In this document: positions 1 to 8,874 of the stretch, in pieces
Layout of the letters: the number at the start of each line of letters is the position of its first letter
Position numbering within the stretch: position 1 is the first letter of the stretch
Origin: JAGOMX01 sp041738135
Lineage (GTDB): Bacteria; Pseudomonadota; Alphaproteobacteria; JAGOMX01
Direction: 5' to 3'
DNA: 64,000 nt
Assembly: GCA_041738135.1 (NCBI GenBank)
Contig: JBGSQK010000077.1
Coordinates: 75,560 to 139,559 of the forward strand
The notes under the pieces: model-generated
What the model saw: only the letters and a program-made list of their open reading frames with translations
The model's database searches: none
What the model was told of the DNA's origin: nothing
Made by a program: the position numbers and the translations under genes

Positions 1-1
1 T

Positions 2-538
2 ATCAAGCTTTCTATAGACACCGCAGAGAATGGAGCAGAAGGTTTAGAAAAATACATGGCGTCTGTATATGACTTAGTCGTAACAGATTTGAACATGCCT
101 GGTGAGATTCAGGGCGATGAGTTAGGTCAACAAATTAGAGAGATTCCAAGGTCTAGACGACCCAGCTTGGTACTATATAGTAGCCAAGCAAGTAAGGTCC
201 AAAGCAAAACACACGATGATTTAACGGTCACTAACGAACTAAAACGGATAGCCATTGAACGCCCGAAGCTAGAAAAGCAGTTGGCATATTGGCAACTTTG
301 TTTAAACACAACCAAATATGGACAGAAACGCCATAGAAATGCTAAATCAGCTGATTACAATCGCAGGATTGATGAAATTATCTTTGAACTTAAAAAACTT
401 GGTAAACGTAAACGGTATTTTGACCTTAAACTTAAAAAACCAGTTTTTGATGCATATGTTGATAAAAGCACGACTGAGCTTACAAAGGTGACGGAAGAAA
501 TATTTAGCACGTTCTCTAGAAAGAATTCCGAACAGTAA
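2..538 (+). CDS. Receiver-domain protein, 5' partial
   Basis: The reading frame is open from base 2, so the gene begins before the window; the first internal ATG is at 56. Residues visible before that ATG (IKLSIDTAENGAEGLEKY) continue into YDLVVTDLNMPG, the beta3 strand and phospho-acceptor Asp of a CheY-like receiver. LVLYSSQ fits the beta4 Thr/Ser switch position. The lysine of beta5 is not obvious, and the roughly 100 residues after it are a basic, helical tail with no DNA-binding or output domain I recognise. It could be the C-terminal receiver of a hybrid histidine kinase or a stand-alone regulator; the missing 5' part decides. Convergent with the Sel1 gene downstream. Confidence 0.7.
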   Translation: MKLSIDTAENGAEGLEKYMASVYDLVVTDLNMPGEIQGDELGQQIREIPRSRRPSLVLYSSQASKVQSKTHDDLTVTNELKRIAIERPKLEKQLAYWQLCLNTTKYGQKRHRNAKSADYNRRIDEIIFELKKLGKRKRYFDLKLKKPVFDAYVDKSTTELTKVTEEIFSTFSRKNSEQ

Positions 539-540
539 CC

Positions 541-575
541 CTGGTGTCCTACACACTGAGTGAATTGGACACCAG
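541..575. terminator. Hairpin between convergent genes
   Basis: CTGGTGTCC (541-549) pairs perfectly with GGACACCAG (567-575) across a 17-base loop. It lies between two convergent stop codons, so it could serve either strand. There is no long T run, so it may be only a 3' stabilising hairpin. Confidence 0.5.
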
Positions 576-587
576 CAAGTTAAATCA

Positions 588-1865
588 TTAATTTTCAGCC
601 TCAAGCCTCAAATCACGGAGTTTCTTAGCCAGCAAGTCTTTGATGGACTTGTTTCTGACACGCTGTTCTGACAGAAAACACTTTTCCTCAAATCCATGCA
701 GACTGAGCATGAAGTCTGTAAGATACAAACGCAATTCATCGTTATTATTGCCTTTCTTCCAATCTTTCTCGAAAGACTTATACATGCGTTTTAACTCAGC
801 AATTGAACCATCTATATGAAAGTCCTTACTGCGAGGAAAGCTTTTATCTTGGCTTAGATCGTAAAGCCAATGTCGCAATGTCACATACTGATTATAGGTC
901 TGCGTAAGGTCACTGATTAACTCGTTTTTTAATTGCTCTTGGGCGATGGCGGCTTTCTCTTTACCAGTTTTACCTTTTTGCTTCGTCGTTTTGGCCTTAG
1001 GCAAATTTTCTTTGGAAACTTTGTATTTGAGGTACTCAATAAAACCTTCATTAACAGGAATTGGTGATAGCCAATTCTTGTAATAATCATCTGCGAGTAA
1101 TAGGTGCTCAAGGGCTTTACTTCTATTTCCTTGCAATAAATACACGACAGCTATCATGGGCGTCACCAGATATTTATCCTCCACTTGAAGGAAATAATGC
1201 AATGCGCGCTTCAACTGATTCTCCTCCAGGTCTACCGCATAGAGCGAGTGGTACCCTAGAAAAAGGCAACTGAATTGAGAGCCTTGATCTGCTGCCTCTA
1301 CAAAATACCCCAAAGCTTCTATGCTATCACCAATGGTTCCCCTACAGCCAATTTTGTTGAACAAGCAATATGCTAGCATTACTTTTGCCGGAAGATAATG
1401 CTTTGCAGCTGCCACTCGATATAAAGTTAAGGCTGCTATTTTACTTAGTTTTGTAGCTTCAACTCCATTACCATATTGAAGACAATGAGCAAGATTAAAG
1501 ACAACTGTTGGATTACCATGGTCCTGCATAGACAATAACGTGCGATATGCTTCATTTTTCATGTCATCCGTCGATATGAGATGCTGAGGTTGTAACAAAA
1601 GACAAGCTAACTTTAATTGGTTCTCTTCAGTGCCATCCTTAGCTTTTTCCCTATAGGTTTCCAGCAATTTCGTTTCCAGATCAAATGGTGTAGGGGCTGT
1701 AAGAGGCTTTATCAAACTATCGGCAGTCTGTCTGCGAACAACAAGAGGAATTGCAGGTGGACTTAGTTTCATGGATCCTAACGTTCTTTCCTCTTGGGAA
1801 CCATGACAGAACTCCATACCCATTATACTTATTAATACCGCTAAAATCGTGAACTTCTTACTCAT
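588..1865 (-). CDS. Exported Sel1-like repeat protein
   Basis: A 425-residue protein with an N-terminal signal peptide (hydrophobic core about residues 5-20, cleavage probably after CHGS). Residues about 110-240 contain Sel1/TPR-like helical repeats with the usual pattern of paired helices, alanine/glycine turns and YxxAA blocks (ALTLYRVAAAKHYLPAK; ALGYFVEAADQGSQFS). The remainder is charged and helical, with a lysine-rich stretch near residue 300. Sel1 proteins are scaffolds for protein-protein contacts and are often exported by host-associated bacteria; no enzyme domain is visible. AGGGGAA lies about 8 bases before the ATG. A second exported Sel1 protein is at 56397-57518. The specific target is unknown. 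Confidence 0.75.
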   Translation of the reverse strand: MSKKFTILAVLISIMGMEFCHGSQEERTLGSMKLSPPAIPLVVRRQTADSLIKPLTAPTPFDLETKLLETYREKAKDGTEENQLKLACLLLQPQHLISTDDMKNEAYRTLLSMQDHGNPTVVFNLAHCLQYGNGVEATKLSKIAALTLYRVAAAKHYLPAKVMLAYCLFNKIGCRGTIGDSIEALGYFVEAADQGSQFSCLFLGYHSLYAVDLEENQLKRALHYFLQVEDKYLVTPMIAVVYLLQGNRSKALEHLLLADDYYKNWLSPIPVNEGFIEYLKYKVSKENLPKAKTTKQKGKTGKEKAAIAQEQLKNELISDLTQTYNQYVTLRHWLYDLSQDKSFPRSKDFHIDGSIAELKRMYKSFEKDWKKGNNNDELRLYLTDFMLSLHGFEEKCFLSEQRVRNKSIKDLLAKKLRDLRLEAEN

Positions 1866-1919
1866 CCAATATTCCCCTAAGTATATTTCAAGGGATTAAC
1901 CTATAATACAAGAGCGGTT

Positions 1920-2633
1920 TTAGTCAAGAGAAACAGTTCGTTGCGGTACATCAAATGCTTTAAGTTCCAAAAGCCAGTCCAGCTTGGATGATATTAAACT
2001 ATGTTCCCCTTGGCCAAAATGAAGTTGAAACGCTCTTAATACGTTTTCTGTTTGTGGATCTAAGAATCCCGTAACATCTAATTGATAGCCATACACCTTA
2101 AGTTTTAGTTGTAAGTCATATGTGGAATATGTCTTAATCAATGGCTCCCCCTCGGGATAAAGACCAATTCCATTAGAAGCCAACCATTTCCAATCAAAAT
2201 ACGTTCCTGGGTCCACTTTACGTCCAGGCGCTATGTCGCTGTGCCCCAGAATGTGAAAAGGCAAAATGGCATGTCTGTCGATTATTCCTTTGCTAAGAAT
2301 TGCAAGTGCTGACATCTGTGCCGCAGTAAAGTTCCTATCTCCAGAATTCACCAGCTCTATGCCTATGGAGTTGCTGTTCAGACTAACATCATCCTCCCAA
2401 GCACTGATGCCAGCATGCCAAGCTCGTTTGCCTTCGGGAACAAGGCTGTAGACTTGTCCCTCTTCATCTATCAAATAATGTGCACTGACCTTTTGTCCTG
2501 CTGGGTTGGTGGTGGTGAGCCATTCCAAAGATTGCTCTAAGTTGCCTTCCGTAAAATGATAAATCAGATACTTAATGCGAGAACATGTAGGTCTTTCATC
2601 AAAATTTGGTGAAGAATAGTCTATTATATGCAT
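1920..2633 (-). CDS. N-acetylmuramoyl-L-alanine amidase (Amidase_2) with C-terminal peptidoglycan-binding domain
   Basis: A 237-residue zinc amidase of the AmpD/AmiD family, which cleaves the MurNAc-L-Ala bond of peptidoglycan or muropeptides. Visible signatures: LIYHFTEG with the first zinc His, SAHYLIDEEGQVY, the WHAG motif, NSIGIELVN, and HILGHSDIAPGRKVDPG carrying the second His and the Lys-x-Asp/Gly end of the active site. The last 80 residues (LQLKLKVYGY to VLRAFQLHF) match a PG_binding_1 fold. That two-domain layout resembles AmiD, but there is no signal peptide or lipobox, so a cytoplasmic recycling role like AmpD is possible. It lies 27 bases after the small exported protein gene, probably in the dnaE transcription unit. 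Confidence 0.85.
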   Translation of the reverse strand: MHIIDYSSPNFDERPTCSRIKYLIYHFTEGNLEQSLEWLTTTNPAGQKVSAHYLIDEEGQVYSLVPEGKRAWHAGISAWEDDVSLNSNSIGIELVNSGDRNFTAAQMSALAILSKGIIDRHAILPFHILGHSDIAPGRKVDPGTYFDWKWLASNGIGLYPEGEPLIKTYSTYDLQLKLKVYGYQLDVTGFLDPQTENVLRAFQLHFGQGEHSLISSKLDWLLELKAFDVPQRTVSLD

Positions 2634-2660
2634 CCTATGGAGTCAGCCTGATCCCAACAA

Positions 2661-3158
2661 TTACTTTGATTTAACATAGATATTTTGAGCCATTCGCAAC
2701 CAAAAATAATGTTTTTCGTCCGCGACATCCCTGTATATAAGTCCAATATCATAATCTGGAATATCCTCAATTTCCATTTGTTTGCCCGTCAGCAAAGGAA
2801 CAGAATGGTTGAGTAATCTACCATTTACGGCTGTTGCTCTTGTAAATGCTTCATAGTCCCCAAATGCTTTGGTTACAAAACAGGTCACATACCCGCCTTG
2901 ATTCTTGTGATAAGCAAATTGTACCGGTAGGTTTTTTTCTACTAGAGCCTTTTGTAGGGCTAAAGTTTCATCATCTGCCACCTTTCGATCAGCCTTAAAG
3001 AACAGTCGCCCCTCGATGAATTCTTTTATATCTGCCTGTTGGTCTTCTACCATGCATACCAAAGGCTTTCTAGGGAGATCTTGTTGATTGGCATCACTGG
3101 CAAACGTTGGTGAAATGATGAAAGAGATTAGTAATATGATGGTAAAAAAACGTGGCAT
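2661..3158 (-). CDS. Small exported protein of unknown function
   Basis: A 165-residue protein with a clear signal peptide (hydrophobic core FFTIILLISFII, probable cleavage after TFA). The mature part has no domain I recognise; two cysteines (PLVCMVED and YVTCFVTK) could form a disulfide. The start is supported by AAGGGGAG seven bases before the ATG. It follows dnaE by 21 bases and precedes the amidase by 27, so the three are probably co-transcribed. Confidence 0.7.
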   Translation of the reverse strand: MPRFFTIILLISFIISPTFASDANQQDLPRKPLVCMVEDQQADIKEFIEGRLFFKADRKVADDETLALQKALVEKNLPVQFAYHKNQGGYVTCFVTKAFGDYEAFTRATAVNGRLLNHSVPLLTGKQMEIEDIPDYDIGLIYRDVADEKHYFWLRMAQNIYVKSK

Positions 3159-3179
3159 GGTTAGCTCCCCTTTGAGTTT

Positions 3180-6100
3180 TTAATTAAATTGGCGGAAGGA
3201 TTGACTATCATTATCATCACTTATTTCTTCCAAGGTCAACCCGTTTATTAAAGTCAAAGTGGCACAAATTTCTGCAGAAAGACTGAACTTTCCGGGTATG
3301 GCCAGCCGCACTTGTTTACTCTCACCTACGGGTACTTTTAGTTGGATAGTTGCCAAACCTGTTTTGGCGGATTTGAGAATATCTTGCACTCGGACAACCT
3401 GTCCTGAATCCGTAAGAGTGAGTTCAAATTTTTGCGCCAGCTGAGAGAGCTTATGTTCCAGATCGGCTATGGATATAAGCGTCAGACGCAAGGATTCATT
3501 TTCCACACGCCCACTAACAGTGACATAAACGGTTCTTCCCGGCACGAGCAGATTTTGATGCTCCTGCAAATGCTCTGAAAAAACGGTGAACTCGAATACA
3601 CCTGTGGGATCTGAAACGGAGATGAAGGCATACTTTTTGTTCTGTTTATTTGTTCTAACCTTTTTGGCCAGGACAACGCCGGCCACTCGGGCTATTTCTT
3701 TATCCCCTTGGAAATGTGCCTCTAGGTCGCGGCAAGGAACTACTTTAAGACGTTGTAGGCCTTTGACATAGGCATCCAAAGGATGGGCAGTGAGATAGAA
3801 GCCTATGGCGGCGAATTCGTATTCTAAACGCTCCAATGGTTTCCAATCAGGCAATTGGGGTAACTTTGCAGCGCTGGTTACAGAAGCATTGCCCATCATG
3901 CCAAACAAACTTTTTTGGGAACTATTACGTTCGTTCGTAGCTGTACCTGCTATATTCAGGAGCATTTCAACGGCTTCGTATAATTCTCGGCGGTTGGCAT
4001 GTAGGCTGTCAAAAGCACCGGAAACAATCAGGTTTTCCACAGCTCGTTTATTCAGCGCTTTGGCATCCACACGCATAAAGAAATCCCATACATCTTTGTA
4101 GGGTCCCTTTTTATAACGTTCCTCCACAATGCTTTCCATGGCAGCTGCACCAATATTCTTTATAGCTGCTAGGCCATAACGAATACCGGCCTGCCCTGCT
4201 TCTACGGAAAACACCGCCTGGGATTTATTCACATCCGGCGGAAATATGGGGACGTTCATCTTGTCGAGCTCTTGTCGATAGATGTTCAGCTTATCCGTAT
4301 CCGATATATCCAAAGTCATAAGCGAAGCCATGAATTCTAATGGGTAATTGGCTTTCAGATAAGCGGTTTGATAGGCAATCAGGGCGTAAGGCGCTGAGTG
4401 AGATTTGTTGAAACCATAGGAAGCAAACTTGGCCGCTTGGTCGAAAATTTGGGAGGCAACTGATTCCTCCACCCCCCTGGCCACGGCGCCATCAATAAAG
4501 ATACGGCTTTGCGCGTCCATCTCGCTTTGAATCTTTTTACCCATGGCTCGGCGGAGTAAGTCCGCACCACCTAGGCTGTAACCAGCCAACACCTGGGCAA
4601 TCATCATGACCTGCTCTTGATAAACCATTACACCAAAGGTTTCTTTGAGAATATCTTCTAACTGCGGATGCAAATAATGCACTTTTTCCTGACCATGCTT
4701 ACACGCCAAATAGCGTGGAATGTCGTCCATAGGTCCAGGTCGATAAAGCGCCGCCAGAGCGATTAGTTCGTCAAAACGGGAAGGACGCAAACGCCGCAGC
4801 ACGTCAACCATGCCTGAACTTTCAAACTGGAATACACCAACGGTTTCGCAGCGGTTAAGCAAGGCAAAGGTGACTGGGTCGTCCAGAGGCATAGTTTGCA
4901 AGTTAATATCAATACCACGCTCCGCAAGCACGTCTATGGTGCGTTGGATAACCGTAAGGGTTTTCAGACCCAAAAAGTCGAACTTGACCAAACCTGCTTT
5001 TTCCACGTCTTTCATATTGAATTGCGTGGCAGGCAGCTCAGAACGCGGATCATAATAAAGTGCCACCAGTTCTTGCAAAGGACGGTCACCAATCACCACA
5101 CCCGCCGCATGGGTTGAAGCATGGCGGTAGAGACCCTCAAGCTTTTTGGCCAGATCAAAAAGATGGTAAACCCCTGGTTCTTTCTTAACCACCTGACGCA
5201 ATTCCGCATCCTGATCTAGAGCTTCTTGCAAAGTCGTGGGCACCGCAGGGTTATTGGGAATCATCTTACAAATACGATCCACAAGCCCCAAAGGCATTTG
5301 CAGCACGCGACCCACATCGCGTAGAACCGCGCGAGCCTGCATCTTACCGAAAGTAATAATCTGCGCCACACGATCAGCGCCATAGCGGCGAGAGACGTAC
5401 TCGATCACCTCGTCCCGACGATCCTGACAAAAGTCGATGTCAAAGTCAGGCATGGATACACGCTCTGGGTTCAAAAAGCGCTCGAAGATCAGGTTGAAGC
5501 GGATGGGATCAATGTCCGTAATAGTCAAAGACCAGGCCACCAGCGAACCAGCTCCAGATCCACGGCCTGGACCCACGGGTATTTTTTCATTCTTCGCCCA
5601 TTTGATGAAGTCAGCAACGATTAGGAAGTAACCAGCAAAGCCCATGCCAAGAATCACGTCTAGCTCTGAACGCAAACGTTTGAAATACCGCTCGCTGACC
5701 TCAGTTTTTTCCTCCTCGGTGGAGGCTGCCGTAAACACCTGATTGTTGAGGCGATTCTTAAGGCCCTCCTCCGCTTGATCACAGAGTTCTTGCTTGTCCC
5801 CCTTTTCCGTGGGGAAAGCAGGCAATATGGGGTCGCGGGTATAGACCATAAAGCCACAGCGTTTGGCGATGACTTCAGTGTTGGCAATTGCCTCAGGGAT
5901 GTCCTCAAACAGCTCTTCCATCTCCTGAGAAGACTTAAAGCGAGAACTGGCATTCACTTGCCGACGCTCTTCTTGGTTCATAACCACGGCATCGGCGATG
6001 CAGAGTAAAGCATCGTGGGCCTCGTGCATGTCCGGATCGAGAAAGAAAGCCTCGTTCGTCGCCACTAGAGGCAAGTTGCGCTCATACGCTATGGCGATGA

Positions 6101-6680
6101 GATCGTCTTCAATGGCCTGCTCTTTTGGATAGCCCAGTCGAGATAATTCAATGTAAAGCCGGTTGGGAAACAAAGTTTCAAGCTTTTGCAAATAATGCAA
6201 AGCGGCATCCTTATGCTTATCAACTAGCAGTTGCCCCACGCCACCTTGATAGCCGCCCGTAAGAGCAATCAGACCTTCTGTGCCCTGCTCCAGATCGTCA
6301 AAGCATATATGCGGCTTGCCAATAACCTTAGCTTTTCGCCAGCTTTCCGAAACCATGCGTAGCAGGTTCTTATACCCAATCTCGTTTTGCACTAGTAAAA
6401 CTAAGTGGTCCGTGAAAATACGATTAAGATGTAAATGCATTTGCTGATGCCGGGGATCATCCTTGTCCACAGCCACTGACAATTGGCAGCCTATGATGGG
6501 CTGCACACCCTCTTTGGCTGCCTTCAGAGAAAACTCCATAGCGCCAAAAAGATTGCAGGTATCCGTAACCGCCACCGCACCCATGTGCATCTGACGGCAA
6601 CGCTCGACCAACGGCGGGATCTTAATAGCCCCTTCCGCCAGCGAATAAGTTGAATGTACCCTTAAGTGGACAAAACCCAC
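3180..6680 (-). CDS. dnaE: DNA polymerase III alpha subunit
   Basis: A 1166-residue replicative polymerase catalytic subunit, the usual length for DnaE1. Order: N-terminal PHP domain (VHLRVHSTYSLAEGA, residues about 4-70 onward), palm/fingers with the catalytic acidic motif PDFDIDF, GPGRGSGAGSLVAW, the FGKMQARAVLRDVGR helix, AASFGFNKSHSAPYALIAYQ-type block (here KFASYGFNKSHSAPYA), tandem helix-hairpin-helix, and a C-terminal OB fold (VRTNKQNKKYAFISVSDPTG). The start is GTG at 6680, with AAGG nine bases upstream; it gives the canonical FVHLRVHS beginning. Catalyses chromosomal leading- and lagging-strand synthesis as part of the holoenzyme. The long open frames on the opposite strand here are compositional shadows. 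Confidence 0.97.
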   Translation of the reverse strand: MGFVHLRVHSTYSLAEGAIKIPPLVERCRQMHMGAVAVTDTCNLFGAMEFSLKAAKEGVQPIIGCQLSVAVDKDDPRHQQMHLHLNRIFTDHLVLLVQNEIGYKNLLRMVSESWRKAKVIGKPHICFDDLEQGTEGLIALTGGYQGGVGQLLVDKHKDAALHYLQKLETLFPNRLYIELSRLGYPKEQAIEDDLIAIAYERNLPLVATNEAFFLDPDMHEAHDALLCIADAVVMNQEERRQVNASSRFKSSQEMEELFEDIPEAIANTEVIAKRCGFMVYTRDPILPAFPTEKGDKQELCDQAEEGLKNRLNNQVFTAASTEEEKTEVSERYFKRLRSELDVILGMGFAGYFLIVADFIKWAKNEKIPVGPGRGSGAGSLVAWSLTITDIDPIRFNLIFERFLNPERVSMPDFDIDFCQDRRDEVIEYVSRRYGADRVAQIITFGKMQARAVLRDVGRVLQMPLGLVDRICKMIPNNPAVPTTLQEALDQDAELRQVVKKEPGVYHLFDLAKKLEGLYRHASTHAAGVVIGDRPLQELVALYYDPRSELPATQFNMKDVEKAGLVKFDFLGLKTLTVIQRTIDVLAERGIDINLQTMPLDDPVTFALLNRCETVGVFQFESSGMVDVLRRLRPSRFDELIALAALYRPGPMDDIPRYLACKHGQEKVHYLHPQLEDILKETFGVMVYQEQVMMIAQVLAGYSLGGADLLRRAMGKKIQSEMDAQSRIFIDGAVARGVEESVASQIFDQAAKFASYGFNKSHSAPYALIAYQTAYLKANYPLEFMASLMTLDISDTDKLNIYRQELDKMNVPIFPPDVNKSQAVFSVEAGQAGIRYGLAAIKNIGAAAMESIVEERYKKGPYKDVWDFFMRVDAKALNKRAVENLIVSGAFDSLHANRRELYEAVEMLLNIAGTATNERNSSQKSLFGMMGNASVTSAAKLPQLPDWKPLERLEYEFAAIGFYLTAHPLDAYVKGLQRLKVVPCRDLEAHFQGDKEIARVAGVVLAKKVRTNKQNKKYAFISVSDPTGVFEFTVFSEHLQEHQNLLVPGRTVYVTVSGRVENESLRLTLISIADLEHKLSQLAQKFELTLTDSGQVVRVQDILKSAKTGLATIQLKVPVGESKQVRLAIPGKFSLSAEICATLTLINGLTLEEISDDNDSQSFRQFN

Positions 6681-6902
6681 AGTTTTAAACCTTTTTAATG
6701 AAGCAACTCCTGCAACGATTTATGCAGTTTTTGAGGCAATTGTAAATGGGTTATTGCTATTGGTGGGATTCTTTTTAGCTTAATAATAGCTCGATGCTCA
6801 GAACTGATACATGTTATTTATGATGCTTTGAATAAAGTGTAAAGATCATAGCGTCAATTCACACATATTGCCAGGTTGTGGTAGCCTCAGCTAATATTGG
6901 TT

Positions 6903-7873
6903 TCAAATTGGGGGCTTTGAGAGTATTGAAAAGTAAAACAAACCTATATTGCATAAAACATACAATGAAATCATAACTATACCAGCTCTTTTCCCCATCT
7001 CTCCTTTCTTCCAGAGAAAAAACATGGTGGCGGCAATCATTATAAACAACCACCAAAAGGCATAGTAACGGGTGAACAGATCTATGGAGAGTGGATTAAC
7101 CATTGCAGCAGCACCGGTTATAAAGACTAAATTAGTACATTCGCACCAATGATGTTGCCAATGGAAAGATCAGCTACTTTTTTCTTAACAGAAGTTATTG
7201 CTGTTACGAGTTCGGGCAAGGAAGTTCCAATGGCAACCGCGGTCAAGCCGATGATGAGCGACGGAATGCCCAAGGCATTGGCGATAGCAATCCCGGAGCT
7301 TACCAGAAGCTTACTGCCTATGATAATAAGAACAGCTCCACCGAGAAAAGTTAAGATAGCATTTTGTAGTGGTTGATCATCTGAGGAAGCAGATGGGTTG
7401 TGTAAAGGCTGTTCCTTCTTGCGCTCGATTACAGCCCGCAGTGCATTGAGGGATAAGTATAGAATACCCACGATAAACAAAACTAGACCTGAGCGACTGC
7501 TAATTTCAAGATCCAACGAATACAGAAAGACAAATGCAGCAGAAAAGAGCATCCATAAGGAACGACGACGGAAATCCTCTACGTCAACGGCCAGGGGAGC
7601 TAATATAGCCGACAGCCCGATAATCAACCCAAGATTCGCAATGGCCGAGCCAAGTCCGTTACCGACGGCAATTCCTGAATCACCCATATAGCTCGCCGTT
7701 GTTGATACAACTAATTCAGGACCAGTTGTGGCTAGGCTGACAATAGTGCCACCAACAATCATGCGTGGGATCTTGAGTCTGTTCGCAATAGCTATACTGG
7801 CGTCTACAAAGAGGTTACCACCGGATAATACAAGCATAAGGCCTGTAGCAAAGACAACTACTTGGAAAAGCAT
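6903..7873 (-). pseudogene. CaCA-family Na+/Ca2+ exchanger (YrbG-like), broken by one frameshift
   Basis: The first 246 codons (7873 to about 7137) encode a multi-span CaCA exchanger with both alpha repeats: GGNLFVDASIAIANRLKIP / GPELVVSTTAS and the second LLVSSGIAIANALGIP / GTSLPELVTAITS. After GNIIGANV the frame hits TAG. In the next frame the family sequence continues without a gap (TNLVFITGAAAMVNPL, then a last membrane helix, ending at 6903). Restoring a single base near 7136 (GTACT to GTAACT or similar) rejoins the halves into about 320 residues, the usual size. Either a recent pseudogene or an A-run sequencing error. A start codon at 7103 could express the C-terminal piece alone, but that is unlikely to work. 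Confidence 0.85.
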
Positions 7874-7956
7874 GGGATTAACCTCACCTTTTTTACTTTT
7901 ATTGTAGAGTTATTTCATCATAATCCACTCCGCACTGGATATAAAGATGTTATTTT

Positions 7957-8070
7957 GAGGTTGGAACGGGCTTGGGGCATGGCAATCCACTTTTTTCGCT
8001 ACAACCAAGGGTATGTAAAACGTTGGATCTACAGTAGATTGCACGCACCAAGAGGGGCTCGCAATGCCGG
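7957..8070. repeat. Diverged copy of palindromic repeat family B
   Basis: Two inverted arms, one around 7971-7993 (CTTGGGGCATGGCAATCCAC) and one around 8033-8066 (AGTAGATTGCACGC then CAAGAGGGGCTCGCAATG), match the arms of the better preserved element at 47831-47948. The ends have drifted, so this is an old copy. Non-coding; the open frame that crosses it is not credible. Confidence 0.65.
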
Positions 8071-8166
8071 AGGTAGGGATGTCATTTATTTAAAATTTGC
8101 CCATTTGGGGGGTGTTGAGTTACACTGGATGATGGGCATTTAAAAATTTATACTAGATAATTAATA

Positions 8167-8195
8167 CTTTCCTCCCCCTTGATCGGGGAGGAAAG
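8167..8195. terminator. Strong hairpin downstream of the rseP-bamA-skp block
   Basis: CTTTCCTCCCC (8167-8177) and GGGGAGGAAAG (8185-8195) are perfect 11-base inverted arms with a 7-base loop. It sits 35 bases past the skp stop, reading on the minus strand, and so probably ends the envelope operon, although a T run is lacking. Confidence 0.55.
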
Positions 8196-8230
8196 TGGAC
8201 TTCTTAATGGTTAACCTACTGAGAAATTTA

Positions 8231-8872
8231 TTACTTCTTCTCAGGTGCTGCAGCAGGTGTGACTGCAACTTCTTTTAGAACCACCTTCACTTCAGGAAGA
8301 TCTTTGTCAAGGCGTGTAATTGTCTCAGTTGTGATATCCACATCTGGGCTGTGGTATAGGAAACCGGCTGCTGGTTGTACATAGTTGTACCCTTTAGCCT
8401 TAGCAATTTCGCTTGAGATTTTAAGAACAGCTTCGCGAACTGTGTTCATAGAATCTTGTGCAGCGTTTGTTAGCTGAGTTTGCTGAGCCATGATGGACTT
8501 TTGCAATTCAGCCACGTTGGCTTCGAAAGCCTTTTTGCGCTTTTCTAGTTCGGCTTCTTTCATCTTAGATGATTGGTCTGTCAGAGCGCGCTCTTCGTTA
8601 CGAAGACTTTCTTCTTTTTTGGAAATATCTGTTTCATACTTTGTACGAAGGGTTTCCATTTGAGTGTTCAAACCCTTGGCTGCCTTTGCTTCTGTCAGAA
8701 TACGATTCACATCCAATACAGCGATAACGGCTGTAGAACCAGCAACAGGCTTGGCTGCTTCTGTCTTGGAAGCATCAGCCTTAGCCTTTGAAGCATCTGT
8801 AGCTGAGCACAAGCTGGTTGATAATGCCAAAGCGGCTAGGGAAGAAGTTAAAAAAGTGAGTGTTTTTTTCAT
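8231..8872 (-). CDS. skp: Periplasmic OmpH/Skp-family chaperone
   Basis: A 213-residue exported protein: signal peptide (KTLTFLTSSLAALALSTSLCSA), a short alanine/lysine-rich linker, then IAVLDVNRIL, the conserved first strand of OmpH/Skp, followed by a long charged coiled coil (residues about 75-150, ETLRTKYETDISKKEES) and a return strand. Skp trimers hold unfolded outer-membrane proteins in the periplasm and hand them to BamA. The C-terminal tail (about 25 residues after DLPEVKVV) is alanine/proline-rich and longer than usual. It starts 2 bases after the bamA stop codon, the classic gene order. The lpxD-fabZ-lpxA genes that often follow are not here. Confidence 0.88.
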   Translation of the reverse strand: MKKTLTFLTSSLAALALSTSLCSATDASKAKADASKTEAAKPVAGSTAVIAVLDVNRILTEAKAAKGLNTQMETLRTKYETDISKKEESLRNEERALTDQSSKMKEAELEKRKKAFEANVAELQKSIMAQQTQLTNAAQDSMNTVREAVLKISSEIAKAKGYNYVQPAAGFLYHSPDVDITTETITRLDKDLPEVKVVLKEVAVTPAAAPEKK

Positions 8873-8874
8873 GT

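Noticed and set aside
3805..4101. 98-codon frame opposite dnaE
   Set aside because: Lies wholly within a well-conserved polymerase gene, has no ribosome-binding site and no recognisable content.
7862..8143. 93-codon plus-strand frame
   Set aside because: Begins inside the exchanger and continues through repeat B; it is a translated repeat remnant.
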